Assembly: GCF_000468115.1 (NCBI RefSeq)
Contig: NZ_AVQI01000050.1
Coordinates: 1 to 64,000, forward strand
Direction of reading: 5' to 3'
DNA: 64,000 nt
DNA from: Treponema socranskii subsp. socranskii VPI DR56BR1116 = ATCC 35536
GTDB taxonomy: Bacteria; Spirochaetota; Spirochaetia; Treponematales; Treponemataceae
The position numbers and the translations under genes are program-made. Positions 52,432 to 60,784 of this stretch are shown in pieces (position 1 is the stretch's first letter; the number at the start of each line of letters is the position of its first letter). The notes under the pieces were generated by a model. The model was not told where the DNA came from. It did not search any database and was given only the letters and a program-made list of their open reading frames with translations.

Positions 52432-52502
52432 GAAAAGAAAAGCCGGAACAGGTTGTATTCGGTATACACACTTGCGGGCAGGATTTCTCAACTGTTCCGG
52501 CT
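52432..52502 (-). terminator. Terminator of the sugar-import operon
   Basis: On the minus strand AGCCGGAACAG pairs perfectly with CTGTTCCGGCT (52492-52502 and 52441-52451) around a loop of about 40 nt, then TTTCTTTT. It lies just after the sugar-binding protein gene. Confidence 0.7.
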
Positions 52503-52510
52503 CGTTATTT

Positions 52511-53425
52511 TTACAAGTCGGATTTTGTAATGATGGAAACTCCCGTATCAACGTATGCCGGGCTTACTTTTTCTCCTGCTAATACTTTAACAGCGCTTTT
52601 TACCCCCTCGTATCCCATCTTATACGGATTTTGCGCCATAATGCACAAAAGAGCTCCGCTCTTTACTAACGACTTATTCATATCCGACGCATCCGAACCG
52701 CAGCCTATAACGTTTTTATCCTTCGCTTCTTTTACGGCATTTCCGACACCGACGGTTGATCCTTCGTTTGCACCGTACACGGCGACGCAGCCTTCAGTAA
52801 TAAAGTTTGCCGCCATATCCTTTGCAACGGAAGCGTCACCCTGGCAATATTGCGTTTCGAGCAAGGTAAAGTTTGAGCCTTTAAATGCATCGCGGAATCC
52901 GAATTCCCGTTGATTGCAAGATTCCGTAGCCGCGTTTACGCCGATAATACCGATCTTGCCCTTTGTAATGTTTTTTGATTTCAATTCTTTGATGAGCATT
53001 TGTCCCACTTGCAATCCTCCCGCACGATTATCGGTCGCAAGTAACTGTTCCCCGGGAAAATCGGCGGCAGAGTCCACATACACTATCTTAACGCCGGCAG
53101 CCGTCGCTTCCTTTAACGCAGACGTAACCGCATCGGGACCGTTCGCAGCAAGAAGAATACAATTAGCACCTTCGGAAAGAGCATTATTAATGCATTCGAT
53201 TTGCTTTGCGTCGTCCTTAGTATCGGGGGCAAGCCATTTGTATTGAACGGTACCCGCTTCCTTTGCAGCGTCCTGAGCACCCTTGTTGACTTGCACCCAA
53301 TGCTGATCCATCTGATCCATCGTTATCAGGAAGATTTTTTTCTTTCCCGAATCTTGGGAACCGTTAGCAAACATTGTTGCACAGGTTACCAATAAAGTAA
53401 CAGCGACTACTACGAGTTTTTTCAT
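52511..53425 (-). CDS. Sugar-binding periplasmic protein (RbsB-like)
   Basis: A 304-residue type I periplasmic binding protein. The signal peptide (VVVAVTLLVTCATMFA) is cleaved before NGSQDSG and has no lipobox cysteine. IFLITMDQMDQHWVQVNKGA, ILLAANGPDAVTSALKEA, IVYVDSAADFPGEQLLATDN, GIIGVNAATESCNQREFGFR and VIGCGSDASDMNKSLVKSGA follow the ribose/galactose-binding fold; Asp and Arg residues in these loops contact sugar. It lies last in the operon of epimerase, ATPase, permease and receptor. AAGGAG is five bases ahead of the start. Confidence 0.9.
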   Translation of the reverse strand: MKKLVVVAVTLLVTCATMFANGSQDSGKKKIFLITMDQMDQHWVQVNKGAQDAAKEAGTVQYKWLAPDTKDDAKQIECINNALSEGANCILLAANGPDAVTSALKEATAAGVKIVYVDSAADFPGEQLLATDNRAGGLQVGQMLIKELKSKNITKGKIGIIGVNAATESCNQREFGFRDAFKGSNFTLLETQYCQGDASVAKDMAANFITEGCVAVYGANEGSTVGVGNAVKEAKDKNVIGCGSDASDMNKSLVKSGALLCIMAQNPYKMGYEGVKSAVKVLAGEKVSPAYVDTGVSIITKSDL

Positions 53426-53483
53426 AAGATACTCCTTTTGCGTTTCCGCTTTTTTTACTGTCCGTATGACACAAACAGTTCGT

Positions 53484-54476
53484 TTATTTTTTCGTCCTTT
53501 TTGCGCCGGAACGATTGCGCACTACAATATCAAGTAAAACGGAGATAACAACAATACAGCCGATCACGATATTTCGAATCGCAACCGGAGCTCCTGCAAA
53601 TTGCAATCCGTTTTGCAAAACAGCCCAGATGGAAGCTCCGATAACGGTTCCCATCAATATTCCCTGCCCGCCGAGCGTTGAAACGCCGCCGATCACGGAA
53701 GCGGCTACGGCATACATTTCATACATGGATCCCGCATCCATCGCCCCCATACCGGCTGAAGCACATTGAACCAATCCGACGATACACGCGCAAAAGGCGG
53801 ATACTAAAAAAGCTTTCGTAACCGTACTTAACAAATTAACACCGCTCAGTTTCGCCGCTTCGGGATTGCTCCCTACCGCATAGATATAGCGGCCTGTTTT
53901 CGTTTTACTCAAAATAAAATTAAAACAAATCCATATAACGACGGCAATCCAAATCGTATTGAATAAACCCAATATTTTTCCGTAATAGAAAAAATCTCGG
54001 AAATTTTGCGCACCTTCGCCGATGCTGTTTGTGTTATAGTTATTGTTAACTATTTGCGCTATACCGCGCGCTACAGTCATCGTCCCGAGCGTCGCAATAA
54101 AAGGCGGTATTTTAAATTTTTCGACGAGGTATCCGTTTATGATGCCTATAGTCATACAACATACAAACGTTATTAAAACCGCTATCCATGGATTCATCCC
54201 CTTCGTCATAAGCGTCGCGCTTATCATAGTGGACATTCCCACAACAGAGCCTATCGAAAGATCTATATTGCCGGTAATTAAAACGTATGATTGCCCGATA
54301 CCTATAATTAAAATAGGGGCTATCTGCCGCAAAAGATTACTGATATTTCGGCCGGAAAAGAAATTGGGATTTATAATACCGAACACTATACACAAAAAAA
54401 CCAGACCCGCAGTAACGGTCAATACCTGTCCTGTTCCTCGAGACATGTTTAATTTATTCTTTACAGTAAAATTCAT
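53484..54476 (-). CDS. Sugar ABC permease (RbsC-like)
   Basis: A 330-residue CUT2-type permease with about nine to ten helices. GRNISNLLRQIAPILIIGIG and ITGNIDLSIGSVVGMSTMIS carry the conserved motif of ribose/xylose permeases. PPFIATLGTMTVARGIAQIV and YAVGSNPEAAKLSGVNL are also diagnostic, the latter being the EAA-like coupling loop. The start overlaps no other gene; ten bases separate it from the ATPase stop. Confidence 0.9.
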   Translation of the reverse strand: MNFTVKNKLNMSRGTGQVLTVTAGLVFLCIVFGIINPNFFSGRNISNLLRQIAPILIIGIGQSYVLITGNIDLSIGSVVGMSTMISATLMTKGMNPWIAVLITFVCCMTIGIINGYLVEKFKIPPFIATLGTMTVARGIAQIVNNNYNTNSIGEGAQNFRDFFYYGKILGLFNTIWIAVVIWICFNFILSKTKTGRYIYAVGSNPEAAKLSGVNLLSTVTKAFLVSAFCACIVGLVQCASAGMGAMDAGSMYEMYAVAASVIGGVSTLGGQGILMGTVIGASIWAVLQNGLQFAGAPVAIRNIVIGCIVVISVLLDIVVRNRSGAKRTKK

Positions 54477-54486
54477 ATCGCTCTCC

Positions 54487-55995
54487 TCATACAGCGAGTT
54501 TATTTTTAAAATTCGTTGCCAAAGTCAGAATTTTTTCTTGCGTTATATTCGTACCGGACAGTTCTCCCGTTATTCTTCCTTCACACATAACCAATATACG
54601 ATCTGCAAAACCGATGATTTCAGGCATTTCAGAAGAAATAAATACGATACCGATACCGTTTTTCTTCAATTCGTTCATCAAATTATAGATTTCGACTTTT
54701 GCCGCAACATCGATACCGCGCGTCGGTTCGTCAAATACAACAACGCGGAAAGGCCTTCCCATCCATTTTGCGACAACAACTTTTTGTTGATTTCCCCCTG
54801 AAAGCGTTTTTGCCGCAACTTCGGGAGTTGCCACTTTTATATGCAGATTATTGATACAATCGGCTACCATCGCGCTTTCTTTTTTCTTATTAACTTTTTC
54901 AATCCTATTGCTCAGCAGATCCAAATTCGGTAAAGCGATATTTTCGCGCACCGGCAGTTTTGTACAAAGCCCGTACTTCTTCCTGTCTTCCGGCACAAGA
55001 ACAATACCGCGCTTGATCGCATCCATCGGTTTTCGTATATTTATCTCTTGTCCGTCAAGGTATATTTTTCATCCCGTAGGAGGATCCATTCCGAACAGCG
55101 TTCGAGCCATTTCGGTTCTACCGGCACCCATGAGCCCCGCAATACCGACGATCTCTCCTTCTTTTACATCGAATGAGACTTCATGCAGCATAGTATTGGA
55201 GCATAAATTTTCTACGCGTAAAATCGTGTTTCCGACGGGAGCATTAATCCTGGGATATTTTTCCTTTATTGTCCGTCCGACCATATTCGTAATGATCGTT
55301 TCTATATCGAAATCGGCAAACGGGCCGGCCGTTATAAGTTTACCGTCGCGCATTATCGTTATGTCATCGGTAATATATTTTAATTCTTCGAGTCGATGCG
55401 AAATATATGCAATCGCACATCCTTCTTTTTTAAGTTGATTGATGATAGCAAACAGTTCTTTTATCTCTCTGTCGGTCAACGCGCTCGTCGGTTCGTCCAT
55501 GATGAGTACTTTTGCGTTGAGCGACAGCGCTTTGGCAATTTCAACCATTTGCTGTTTTGATATCGGCAATTCACCGACCAACGTATTTACATCGATATCG
55601 CAGCCGAGCTTTGTCAAAATAGTCTTCGCCGCTTTGTTCATGGCGGCATTATCGATAATAAATTTTCTTTTAAATGTTTCTCTTCCTAAAAAAATATTTT
55701 CCGCTACCGTCAGATGATGACATAAATTAAGCTCCTGATGAATGATTGCAATTCCTTTTTCCTTAGCCGAATTCGGAGTCAGATCCTTAACCTGTTCTCC
55801 GAACAACGTTATAGTGCCGCTGTCATACTTATGAATACCGCCCAGGACTTTCATGAGTGTTGATTTTCCCGCTCCGTTTTCACCGAGCAGCGCCATAACC
55901 CTGCCTTTTTTTAAATACAGCGATACATTATCCAAAGCTTTTACACCGGGAAAAGTTTTACAGATGTTTTCCATTTTTACGATATAGTCGCTCAT
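54487..55995 (-). pseudogene. Sugar ABC ATPase (RbsA-like) interrupted by an in-frame UGA
   Basis: A dual ATPase of 502 codons. The first half has GENGAGKST (about 38-46), LPISKQQMVEIAKALS and VLIMDEPTSALTD. The second has IAGLMGAGRTEMARTLFG, LSGGNQQKVVVAKWM and VVVFDEPTRGIDVAAK. At 55069-55071 codon TGA interrupts the frame just after FGMDPPTG; the next codons read KIYLDGQEINIRKPMDAIKR in the same frame, exactly as in intact RbsA proteins, so only one codon is affected (GGA to TGA would explain it). Translation could restart at ATG 55026, giving a second half on its own, or the first half could be made alone. Real mutation, strain variant or sequencing error cannot be separated here. Start ATG 55995 has GAGG upstream. 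Confidence 0.85.
55069..55071 (-). other. Premature in-frame stop codon in the sugar ATPase gene
   Basis: TGA at the junction of the two ATPase halves. No base insertion or deletion is needed: both sides share one frame. The context is GGATGAAAA, with no sign of recoding elements. Confidence 0.85.
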
Positions 55996-56002
55996 TGTTA
56001 CC

Positions 56003-57268
56003 TCATCTTTGCATACAATAATCCAAACGCGTAATGCATTCTGCAAGCGCACGCCCGGTATGATAGATACCTTTCCATGAATTTCCGAGATTTGAAATCA
56101 ACGGAGCACCGGAACGGCTCAACAATTGTCTGCTTTCTCCGAATTTCTTATTCAAAAAATAGTTATCGATAAATTCCCATGTTTCCGCAAATGCTCTGAA
56201 GTATTTTTCATCTCCGAATAAAACGTAGCCGTTAAGAAATCCCGTCATCGATTCAAAGTTTTGCCACCACTCTTTATCGAATATCAATACTTTTTTATCT
56301 GCGATGCCGTCTCGATACACGCCGCCGAATTCATTGTCGTACCCGTGATTGAGCGTATGGTCGAGAAGCTTTCGAATAAGTTCATTGTCGTCAGGAGTTC
56401 GTTCATGAAGCGTCCGCAGTGCAAAATCAGAAAGCCAGCTCAACTCCACGTTATGTCCGTAACTGGTCGTATCCGTCGGTGCTTCAAGCTTTTCGCCCGT
56501 TTCCCGTTCCGCATTCCACGTGCGCTGTATATTGATCGCCGGCAATTTATTAAATTCGAAATCGAATTGATTGTATCCGTATCCTTTTTCCGTATTGACC
56601 ATATAGCGGACAATCAAGTCGTACACTTCCCGCAATTTTCGCCCATGAATGTATTCTTTTGAAGCCGCATACAGTATCGTATACGTTTCAAGCAAGTGCA
56701 TGTGAATATCAAGAGATTTTCGATCTCCGGCATAATTACCGACAGGAGAAAGCTTCCAATCCCGTTCAATATTTTCATAATAACCGCCGCGGAAGGTATC
56801 TACCGCATATTTTTGCAGGCAGTTAAAGCCCTTTACAGCATAATCGAGCGCTTTTCGGTCTTTGCTCATCATATAATACTCTGCCAATGCATAGATGGCA
56901 AAACCCTGCCCGTACGTCAGTTTTGCAGGATCTTTTATCGTGGCGTCACGGTGCAACAACCAATAAAAGCCGCCGAATCCCGGATCCCAAAAACGTTCGA
57001 TTAAAAATCGTACGCCTTGCGCAGCCGCTTCTTTCATACTCGCTTTATCTTCTTCACGGGCAAAAGGAATAAGATGTGAAAACCCCCATACCATACGGCT
57101 TTGCGTTACGATATTTTTCTCAAGGTCTCCGAACAATTCTCCGTTTTCATCGAAACTGGTCAGATAACCGCCGTACTGCGTATCTACAGATCGTTCGAGC
57201 CAAAACGGGATGAGCTTATCCCGCAAAAACTCGGATAAATCTTTTTTATACTCCGCTGCACTTTTCAT
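56003..57268 (-). CDS. AGE-family sugar 2-epimerase (cellobiose 2-epimerase-like)
   Basis: A 421-residue (alpha/alpha)6-barrel enzyme of the N-acylglucosamine 2-epimerase superfamily. WGFSHLIPFAREEDKASMKE, FWDPGFGGFYWLLHRD, KLTYGQGFAIYALAEYYMMS, SLDIHMHLLETYTILYA, SYGHNVELSWLSDFALRTL and IFDKEWWQNFESMTGFLNGY carry the paired histidines and tryptophans of the active site, best matching cellobiose/mannobiose 2-epimerases. It would convert the glucose end of a disaccharide, or glucose/mannose, at C2. First gene of the operon, so the imported sugar is probably its substrate source. GGGAG lies before the start. Confidence 0.85.
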   Translation of the reverse strand: MKSAAEYKKDLSEFLRDKLIPFWLERSVDTQYGGYLTSFDENGELFGDLEKNIVTQSRMVWGFSHLIPFAREEDKASMKEAAAQGVRFLIERFWDPGFGGFYWLLHRDATIKDPAKLTYGQGFAIYALAEYYMMSKDRKALDYAVKGFNCLQKYAVDTFRGGYYENIERDWKLSPVGNYAGDRKSLDIHMHLLETYTILYAASKEYIHGRKLREVYDLIVRYMVNTEKGYGYNQFDFEFNKLPAINIQRTWNAERETGEKLEAPTDTTSYGHNVELSWLSDFALRTLHERTPDDNELIRKLLDHTLNHGYDNEFGGVYRDGIADKKVLIFDKEWWQNFESMTGFLNGYVLFGDEKYFRAFAETWEFIDNYFLNKKFGESRQLLSRSGAPLISNLGNSWKGIYHTGRALAECITRLDYCMQR

Positions 57269-57300
57269 TTTCTTCTCCCAATAAGTTTTTATTTGACAAT

Positions 57301-57328
57301 CGTATAATTGAATCGGTTCAATTATACG
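57301..57328 (-). promoter_or_regulatory. LacI-type operator over the epimerase-operon promoter
   Basis: A 28-bp palindrome with 12-bp arms CGTATAATTGAA and TTCAATTATACG around TCGG. Its core TTGAATCGGTTCAA (57308-57321) has the TGAA-N-CG-N-TTCA form of LacI-family sites. A minus-strand TATAAT (57321-57326) lies inside the palindrome, so repressor and RNA polymerase would compete. Confidence 0.75.
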
Positions 57329-57340
57329 ACTAAAATTATC

Positions 57341-58354
57341 TTACATTTCCGCAATAGACTTTCGAAGTACAACTTGCGGCTTAAGATATACCGGTTTCAT
57401 AACTGTTTGTTCCCCGTTTATAAGTCTAAACAATGTTTCAACGGTAATCTTACTCATTTTGTCTAAAGGCTGATGTACTGTCGATAACGGCGTTTCCTGC
57501 AAACCCGAAATGGAGATATCATCGTATCCCGCAACCGATACGTCTTGCGGTACCCGTACTCCGCACGCATGCAAACTGCTGATGATCCCCATCGCCATTA
57601 CATCGTTGATAGCGAGAATGGCATCGATCTTTCGAGAAAAATATACGGTACGAATGGCGTCATACCCGCCTTGAAAACTCATAGACAAAGTGGTGATGAC
57701 TTGATCGTTTGAAAACGGTATGTTTCGATCCTTATATGCTTGAACAAATCCCTTGATCCGTTCCGCAAAAGGAACGACATTCGGATTTCCCGAAATAAGT
57801 ATGATAGAGCGATGTCCCGAATCCAATAGCTGCAACGTCAAATCATACGATCCTTTACAAAGATCCGTCATTACGCAATTTGCAGGGATTCCTTTATAGG
57901 AACTCGAAATGAATACAAAAGGAAATTTATTTTTAACCAATTCATGTATATGATTCAAATCGGGACAGGCCTCTATAACCGGTACGATGATGAGCCCGTC
58001 AATCCCCCGATCGATGAATTGCCTAATCAATTTCGCTTCCTGCCTGCTCGATTCGTTTGTTAAACCGAACATCAATGCCTTTCCGCGCTGTTCTATTTCA
58101 TTTTGTAAATGTCCCGCCATTTCTCCAAAAAAAGAATTCAGCAGATCGGGAACTAAAAAACCGATTGTATTTGAAGACGAAAGGCTGAACGAGCGGGCAT
58201 AGGGATTGCGGTGATAATTAAGTTTCGCTACGGTTTTGAGTACCGATTGTTTCGTTTGCGTTGAAATGCGCGGGGAGTCATTTATTGCCATCGAAGCCGT
58301 TCCTACCGACACACCTGCCGCCGCTGCGACATCCTTTATGGTTATTTTCGCCAT
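57341..58354 (-). CDS. LacI-family transcriptional repressor of the sugar operon
   Basis: A 337-residue regulator. The LacI headpiece is ITIKDVAAAAGVSVGTASMA with hinge helix NYHRNPYARSFSLSSSNTIG, and the periplasmic-binding-protein-like sensor domain runs from about 55. GLIIVPVIEACPD, VSVAGYDDISISGLQETPLS and TTVHQPL-type end motifs are standard. It should release DNA upon binding its sugar. The ATG at 58354 is chosen because AAAAAGG lies just upstream; an ATG 24 bases earlier is part of the operator. Operators occur ahead of the epimerase operon and over its own promoter, so autoregulation is likely. Confidence 0.9.
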   Translation of the reverse strand: MAKITIKDVAAAAGVSVGTASMAINDSPRISTQTKQSVLKTVAKLNYHRNPYARSFSLSSSNTIGFLVPDLLNSFFGEMAGHLQNEIEQRGKALMFGLTNESSRQEAKLIRQFIDRGIDGLIIVPVIEACPDLNHIHELVKNKFPFVFISSSYKGIPANCVMTDLCKGSYDLTLQLLDSGHRSIILISGNPNVVPFAERIKGFVQAYKDRNIPFSNDQVITTLSMSFQGGYDAIRTVYFSRKIDAILAINDVMAMGIISSLHACGVRVPQDVSVAGYDDISISGLQETPLSTVHQPLDKMSKITVETLFRLINGEQTVMKPVYLKPQVVLRKSIAEM

Positions 58355-58375
58355 CTTTTGCCTTTTTCTTACCGG

Positions 58376-58393
58376 CATTGAACCGGTTCAATG
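58376..58393 (-). promoter_or_regulatory. LacI-type operator at the lacI promoter
   Basis: CATTGAACCGGTTCAATG is a perfect 18-bp palindrome and shares TTGAA-N-CGG-TTCAA with the operator at 57308-57321. It covers the expected start point of the lacI transcript. Confidence 0.8.
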
Positions 58394-58398
58394 CTTAT

Positions 58399-58427
58399 AG
58401 TATACGTCCACTTTTTTACGCTGTCAA
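58399..58427 (-). promoter_or_regulatory. Promoter of the lacI-family gene
   Basis: Minus strand TTGACA (58422-58427), 17-bp spacer, TATACT (58399-58404), full consensus at -35, with the operator immediately downstream. Confidence 0.8.
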
Positions 58428-58619
58428 TCTTTTTTTTATTATTTGATCGAATATGAATCTTAAAAATATTCAATTAAATCGCTAACCTTTATTCCGCAAA
58501 GTCCCGAACGGCTTTTATACAGTATCGGGTCGGAAGAGTCATAAAAGCCGACTGCAATTCCTTATGAGGACACAAAGCGCGGCATACTTCACACGGCATG
58601 GAGGCCGTGTCGCATCTTG

Positions 58620-58925
58620 GCAAAACGGCTGCGTATTTTTGCGAAGCAAAAATACGGTAGTGAGCGGTGCACGGATGTACCGCGAACGGCCACTGCTCGG
58701 AATCTTATAGGAAGTCGGGAGGCGAAAAACGGCTTTGCCGTTTTTCGCTCATAGGAGACGCTCGGCAATTCCTGCGCAGGGAACTTCGCGCTTCGCGCTC
58801 GTTGCAAGTCCCGCACTGCTCGGAATCTTATAGGAAGTCGGGAGGCGAAAAACGGCTTTGCCGTTTTTCGCTCATAGGAGACGCTCAGCGATTGCTCCGC
58901 ACTGCTCGCAATCGCTGAGCTCTTG
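58620..58925. repeat. Direct-repeat block with strong hairpins
   Basis: Two exact 73-bp direct repeats (58691-58763 and 58814-58886). Each contains GCGAAAAACGGC-TTT-GCCGTTTTTCGC, a 12-bp perfect stem. Other hairpins flank them: CGTATTTTTGC-gaa-GCAAAAATACG near 58631, and CTCAGCGATTGC (58884-58895) with GCAATCGCTGAG (58908-58919). A long open frame on the minus strand here is only the translation of the repeats. Confidence 0.8.
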
Positions 58926-58961
58926 CTTTTTTTATACTTCTCATTGTACACTGGAGGCGTT

Positions 58962-59546
58962 ATGAAGAAAATTACGGCTGTTATGGTGACTTCGGCGGTG
59001 TGCGGTGCGCTTTTATTTGCCGCCTGCCGCACGGTAAAAGATATCCCTGAAGATTTGACTTCGACGCAGCTCATCCAGCTGGGGCAAAACGCATACGGAA
59101 GCGCGCAGTACAAAAATGCGGAAATCTACTACAAGACGGTGATCGCGCGTTACGGCATCGATTCGTCGGTCTATGTGGAAGCGCGCTATGAACTCGGTCA
59201 TCTTTATCTGAAGCAGAAAAAATACACAGCGGCGTACGCGTCATTTAAAGAAATCCTCGATATGTACGCATCGACGACGCCGGGTGTGCTGCCGGGCGCG
59301 TACAATAAATTGGCCGAAATCGGCATGCAGCGGATTCCGAAAAACAAATTGCCGGAAACAAAATCGAGCGAAGTGCAGACGGATGCCGGAACAAAAGGGA
59401 AAAGCGCGAATACGGCAAACGAAGCGGCAGCCATACGGGAAACGCAGGGTACGGATCTACAAAAATCGCAGACCGTCGATGCGCAAGGATCACAGGCTGC
59501 CGAATCTTCGGCTGAAGCAAAAGAAGGAACGCAGTCGGCGGAATAA
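58962..59546 (+). CDS. TPR-type lipoprotein
   Basis: A 194-residue lipoprotein with signal ending FAAC (Cys22). Residues about 38-110 contain tetratricopeptide-like helices: LIQLGQNAYGSAQYKNAEIY followed by ARYELGHLYLKQKKYTAAYA. The C-terminal 70 residues are a low-complexity Ala/Glu/Ser/Thr-rich tail. It resembles BamD/YfgL-type periplasmic scaffold proteins only in general layout. GGAGG precedes the start and a terminator follows. Role unknown, probably envelope assembly or protein-protein contact. Confidence 0.75.
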   Translation: MKKITAVMVTSAVCGALLFAACRTVKDIPEDLTSTQLIQLGQNAYGSAQYKNAEIYYKTVIARYGIDSSVYVEARYELGHLYLKQKKYTAAYASFKEILDMYASTTPGVLPGAYNKLAEIGMQRIPKNKLPETKSSEVQTDAGTKGKSANTANEAAAIRETQGTDLQKSQTVDAQGSQAAESSAEAKEGTQSAE

Positions 59547-59548
59547 AA

Positions 59549-59588
59549 AATACCGGCCGCCATACCTCAGGGCGGATCGGTATTTTCC
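59549..59588 (+). terminator. Terminator after the TPR lipoprotein gene
   Basis: AAATACCGGCCGCC pairs with GGGCGGATCGGTATTT (small bulges) and ends in TTTTCC. Confidence 0.7.
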
Positions 59589-59611
59589 CCATTCGAAGTT
59601 TAAACGAAACA

Positions 59612-59640
59612 TTGACGAACGACGTTTCGTTTGTTAAAAT
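59612..59640 (+). promoter_or_regulatory. Promoter of the gene at 59677
   Basis: TTGACG (59612-59617), 17-bp spacer, TAAAAT (59635-59640), 36 nt ahead of the start codon. Confidence 0.6.
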
Positions 59641-59676
59641 TCATAGTATTATTAATAAAGGACGATCGATACGGAA

Positions 59677-60711
59677 ATGACTACTTCTCCCATCGATATC
59701 AAACACATCTACGATACCGACAACATCGCGCGCAGCAAGGATGACAAAGGCATCGTCATCCTCACGGAAAAGCAAAAAAAACTCATCGACGATCTGCTCG
59801 TATACATGAGCGAAGCGGATGCCGAGCGCGTATTGATAATCAAAGACCGGATGAAAGACCTCGAACACCTCGCGCGCGCAATCGCACTGTTTCCGTCGCT
59901 GCTTGAACAGCACGATTTGCCGGGCGGCATGCGTACGCCGAAAACGCTCGTGGAAATGCTCATCGACAATCGGGAAGCCGGAGATCGTACGCTGCTTTTG
60001 CCGTCGAAAGCGAGCCTCGGCAAAGGCTTTCTCGTTGCAAAAATGCACACATTTTCTTCGCTTTCAAAACAGAGCACGCGGATCAAAGCGCCCGCGTCTC
60101 TTTCAGAAGAGCTCATGACCGAAGCGGTTACGATGATGTTTTCGCTGTTAGCCGAAGACGTATATTTGAATTTGATCGCAGACAAAACGTTGTCGCGCGA
60201 AATCCGCCGTCAATGGGGCTATTCGCTGCTCATGCTGTGGGAATACCGCACGGATGACCGAATCCAAGTTATCGCGCCCATCCTCAACGAAGTGTGGACG
60301 GCGCGCAGAAAACTCGCTCCCGCTTTCGGCACAATGATGGGCACGAGCGAACTCCTGCTCATTTCGATGCAGATGGACGGCCAGTGGCTCGGTTTTATTA
60401 AAAATAAATTAAGCGATCCCGGCGTCTCTCAAGCGATGGAAGAATTTCTGTTCGGCATTTCGTACGAGCAGATTTCGCAGCTGCGCACGATTTTGCGCAC
60501 AAAAGGCATTGCGGCTATCGGGCGCGACGAAGTGGCGGATTATCTCGGTACGCATATTAAAACGGATGCGGGGCTCGATTACCGCGATTTTTATTCATTG
60601 TATACGATCCGCAGGGACGATGCGCGCGAACGGGCGCGGATGAAGCTGCAGGGGCCGCACAAAACGCTCGAAGATTACTTTATCCAATTTGTCACCGAGC
60701 AAAACGTATAA
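59677..60711 (+). CDS. Conserved-looking cytoplasmic protein of unknown function
   Basis: A 344-residue, mostly helical, charged protein that I do not recognise. No signal peptide or membrane helix. Noticeable segments: EKQKKLIDDLLVYMSEADAE, LFPSLLEQHDLPGGMRTPKT, REIRRQWGYSLLMLWEYRTD, KLAPAFGTMMGTSELLLISM and GLDYRDFYSLYTIRRDDARE. The repeated all-helical pattern suggests a scaffold or nucleic-acid-associated protein rather than an enzyme. It precedes an XRE-cupin regulator and rpsU on the same strand, with its own promoter. Confidence 0.6.
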   Translation: MTTSPIDIKHIYDTDNIARSKDDKGIVILTEKQKKLIDDLLVYMSEADAERVLIIKDRMKDLEHLARAIALFPSLLEQHDLPGGMRTPKTLVEMLIDNREAGDRTLLLPSKASLGKGFLVAKMHTFSSLSKQSTRIKAPASLSEELMTEAVTMMFSLLAEDVYLNLIADKTLSREIRRQWGYSLLMLWEYRTDDRIQVIAPILNEVWTARRKLAPAFGTMMGTSELLLISMQMDGQWLGFIKNKLSDPGVSQAMEEFLFGISYEQISQLRTILRTKGIAAIGRDEVADYLGTHIKTDAGLDYRDFYSLYTIRRDDARERARMKLQGPHKTLEDYFIQFVTEQNV

Positions 60712-60784
60712 ATCGAATAGTGCTCTCTGCAGCTCGGCGGATTACGAATGAGAGGCGGCGAAAACCGCACGAGGAGAGGAAGCG

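Noticed and set aside
55069-55071. Selenocysteine codon
   Set aside because: The position is a glycine-type linker residue in this family, has no redox role, and no SECIS-like hairpin is apparent directly downstream.
54487-56052. Frameshift or two separate ATPase genes
   Set aside because: The two open frames are in register and joined by one TGA codon; no insertion or deletion is required, so a nonsense codon is the simpler reading.
58691-58886. Possible CRISPR array
   Set aside because: Only two repeats, 73 bp long with a strong internal hairpin, separated by a 50-bp segment that itself folds; no cas genes in the window.
58589-59113. Minus-strand 174-residue frame with an internal amino-acid repeat
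   Set aside because: It is the translation of the 73-bp direct repeats and runs antisense into the TPR lipoprotein gene; no ribosome-binding site or protein family supports it.
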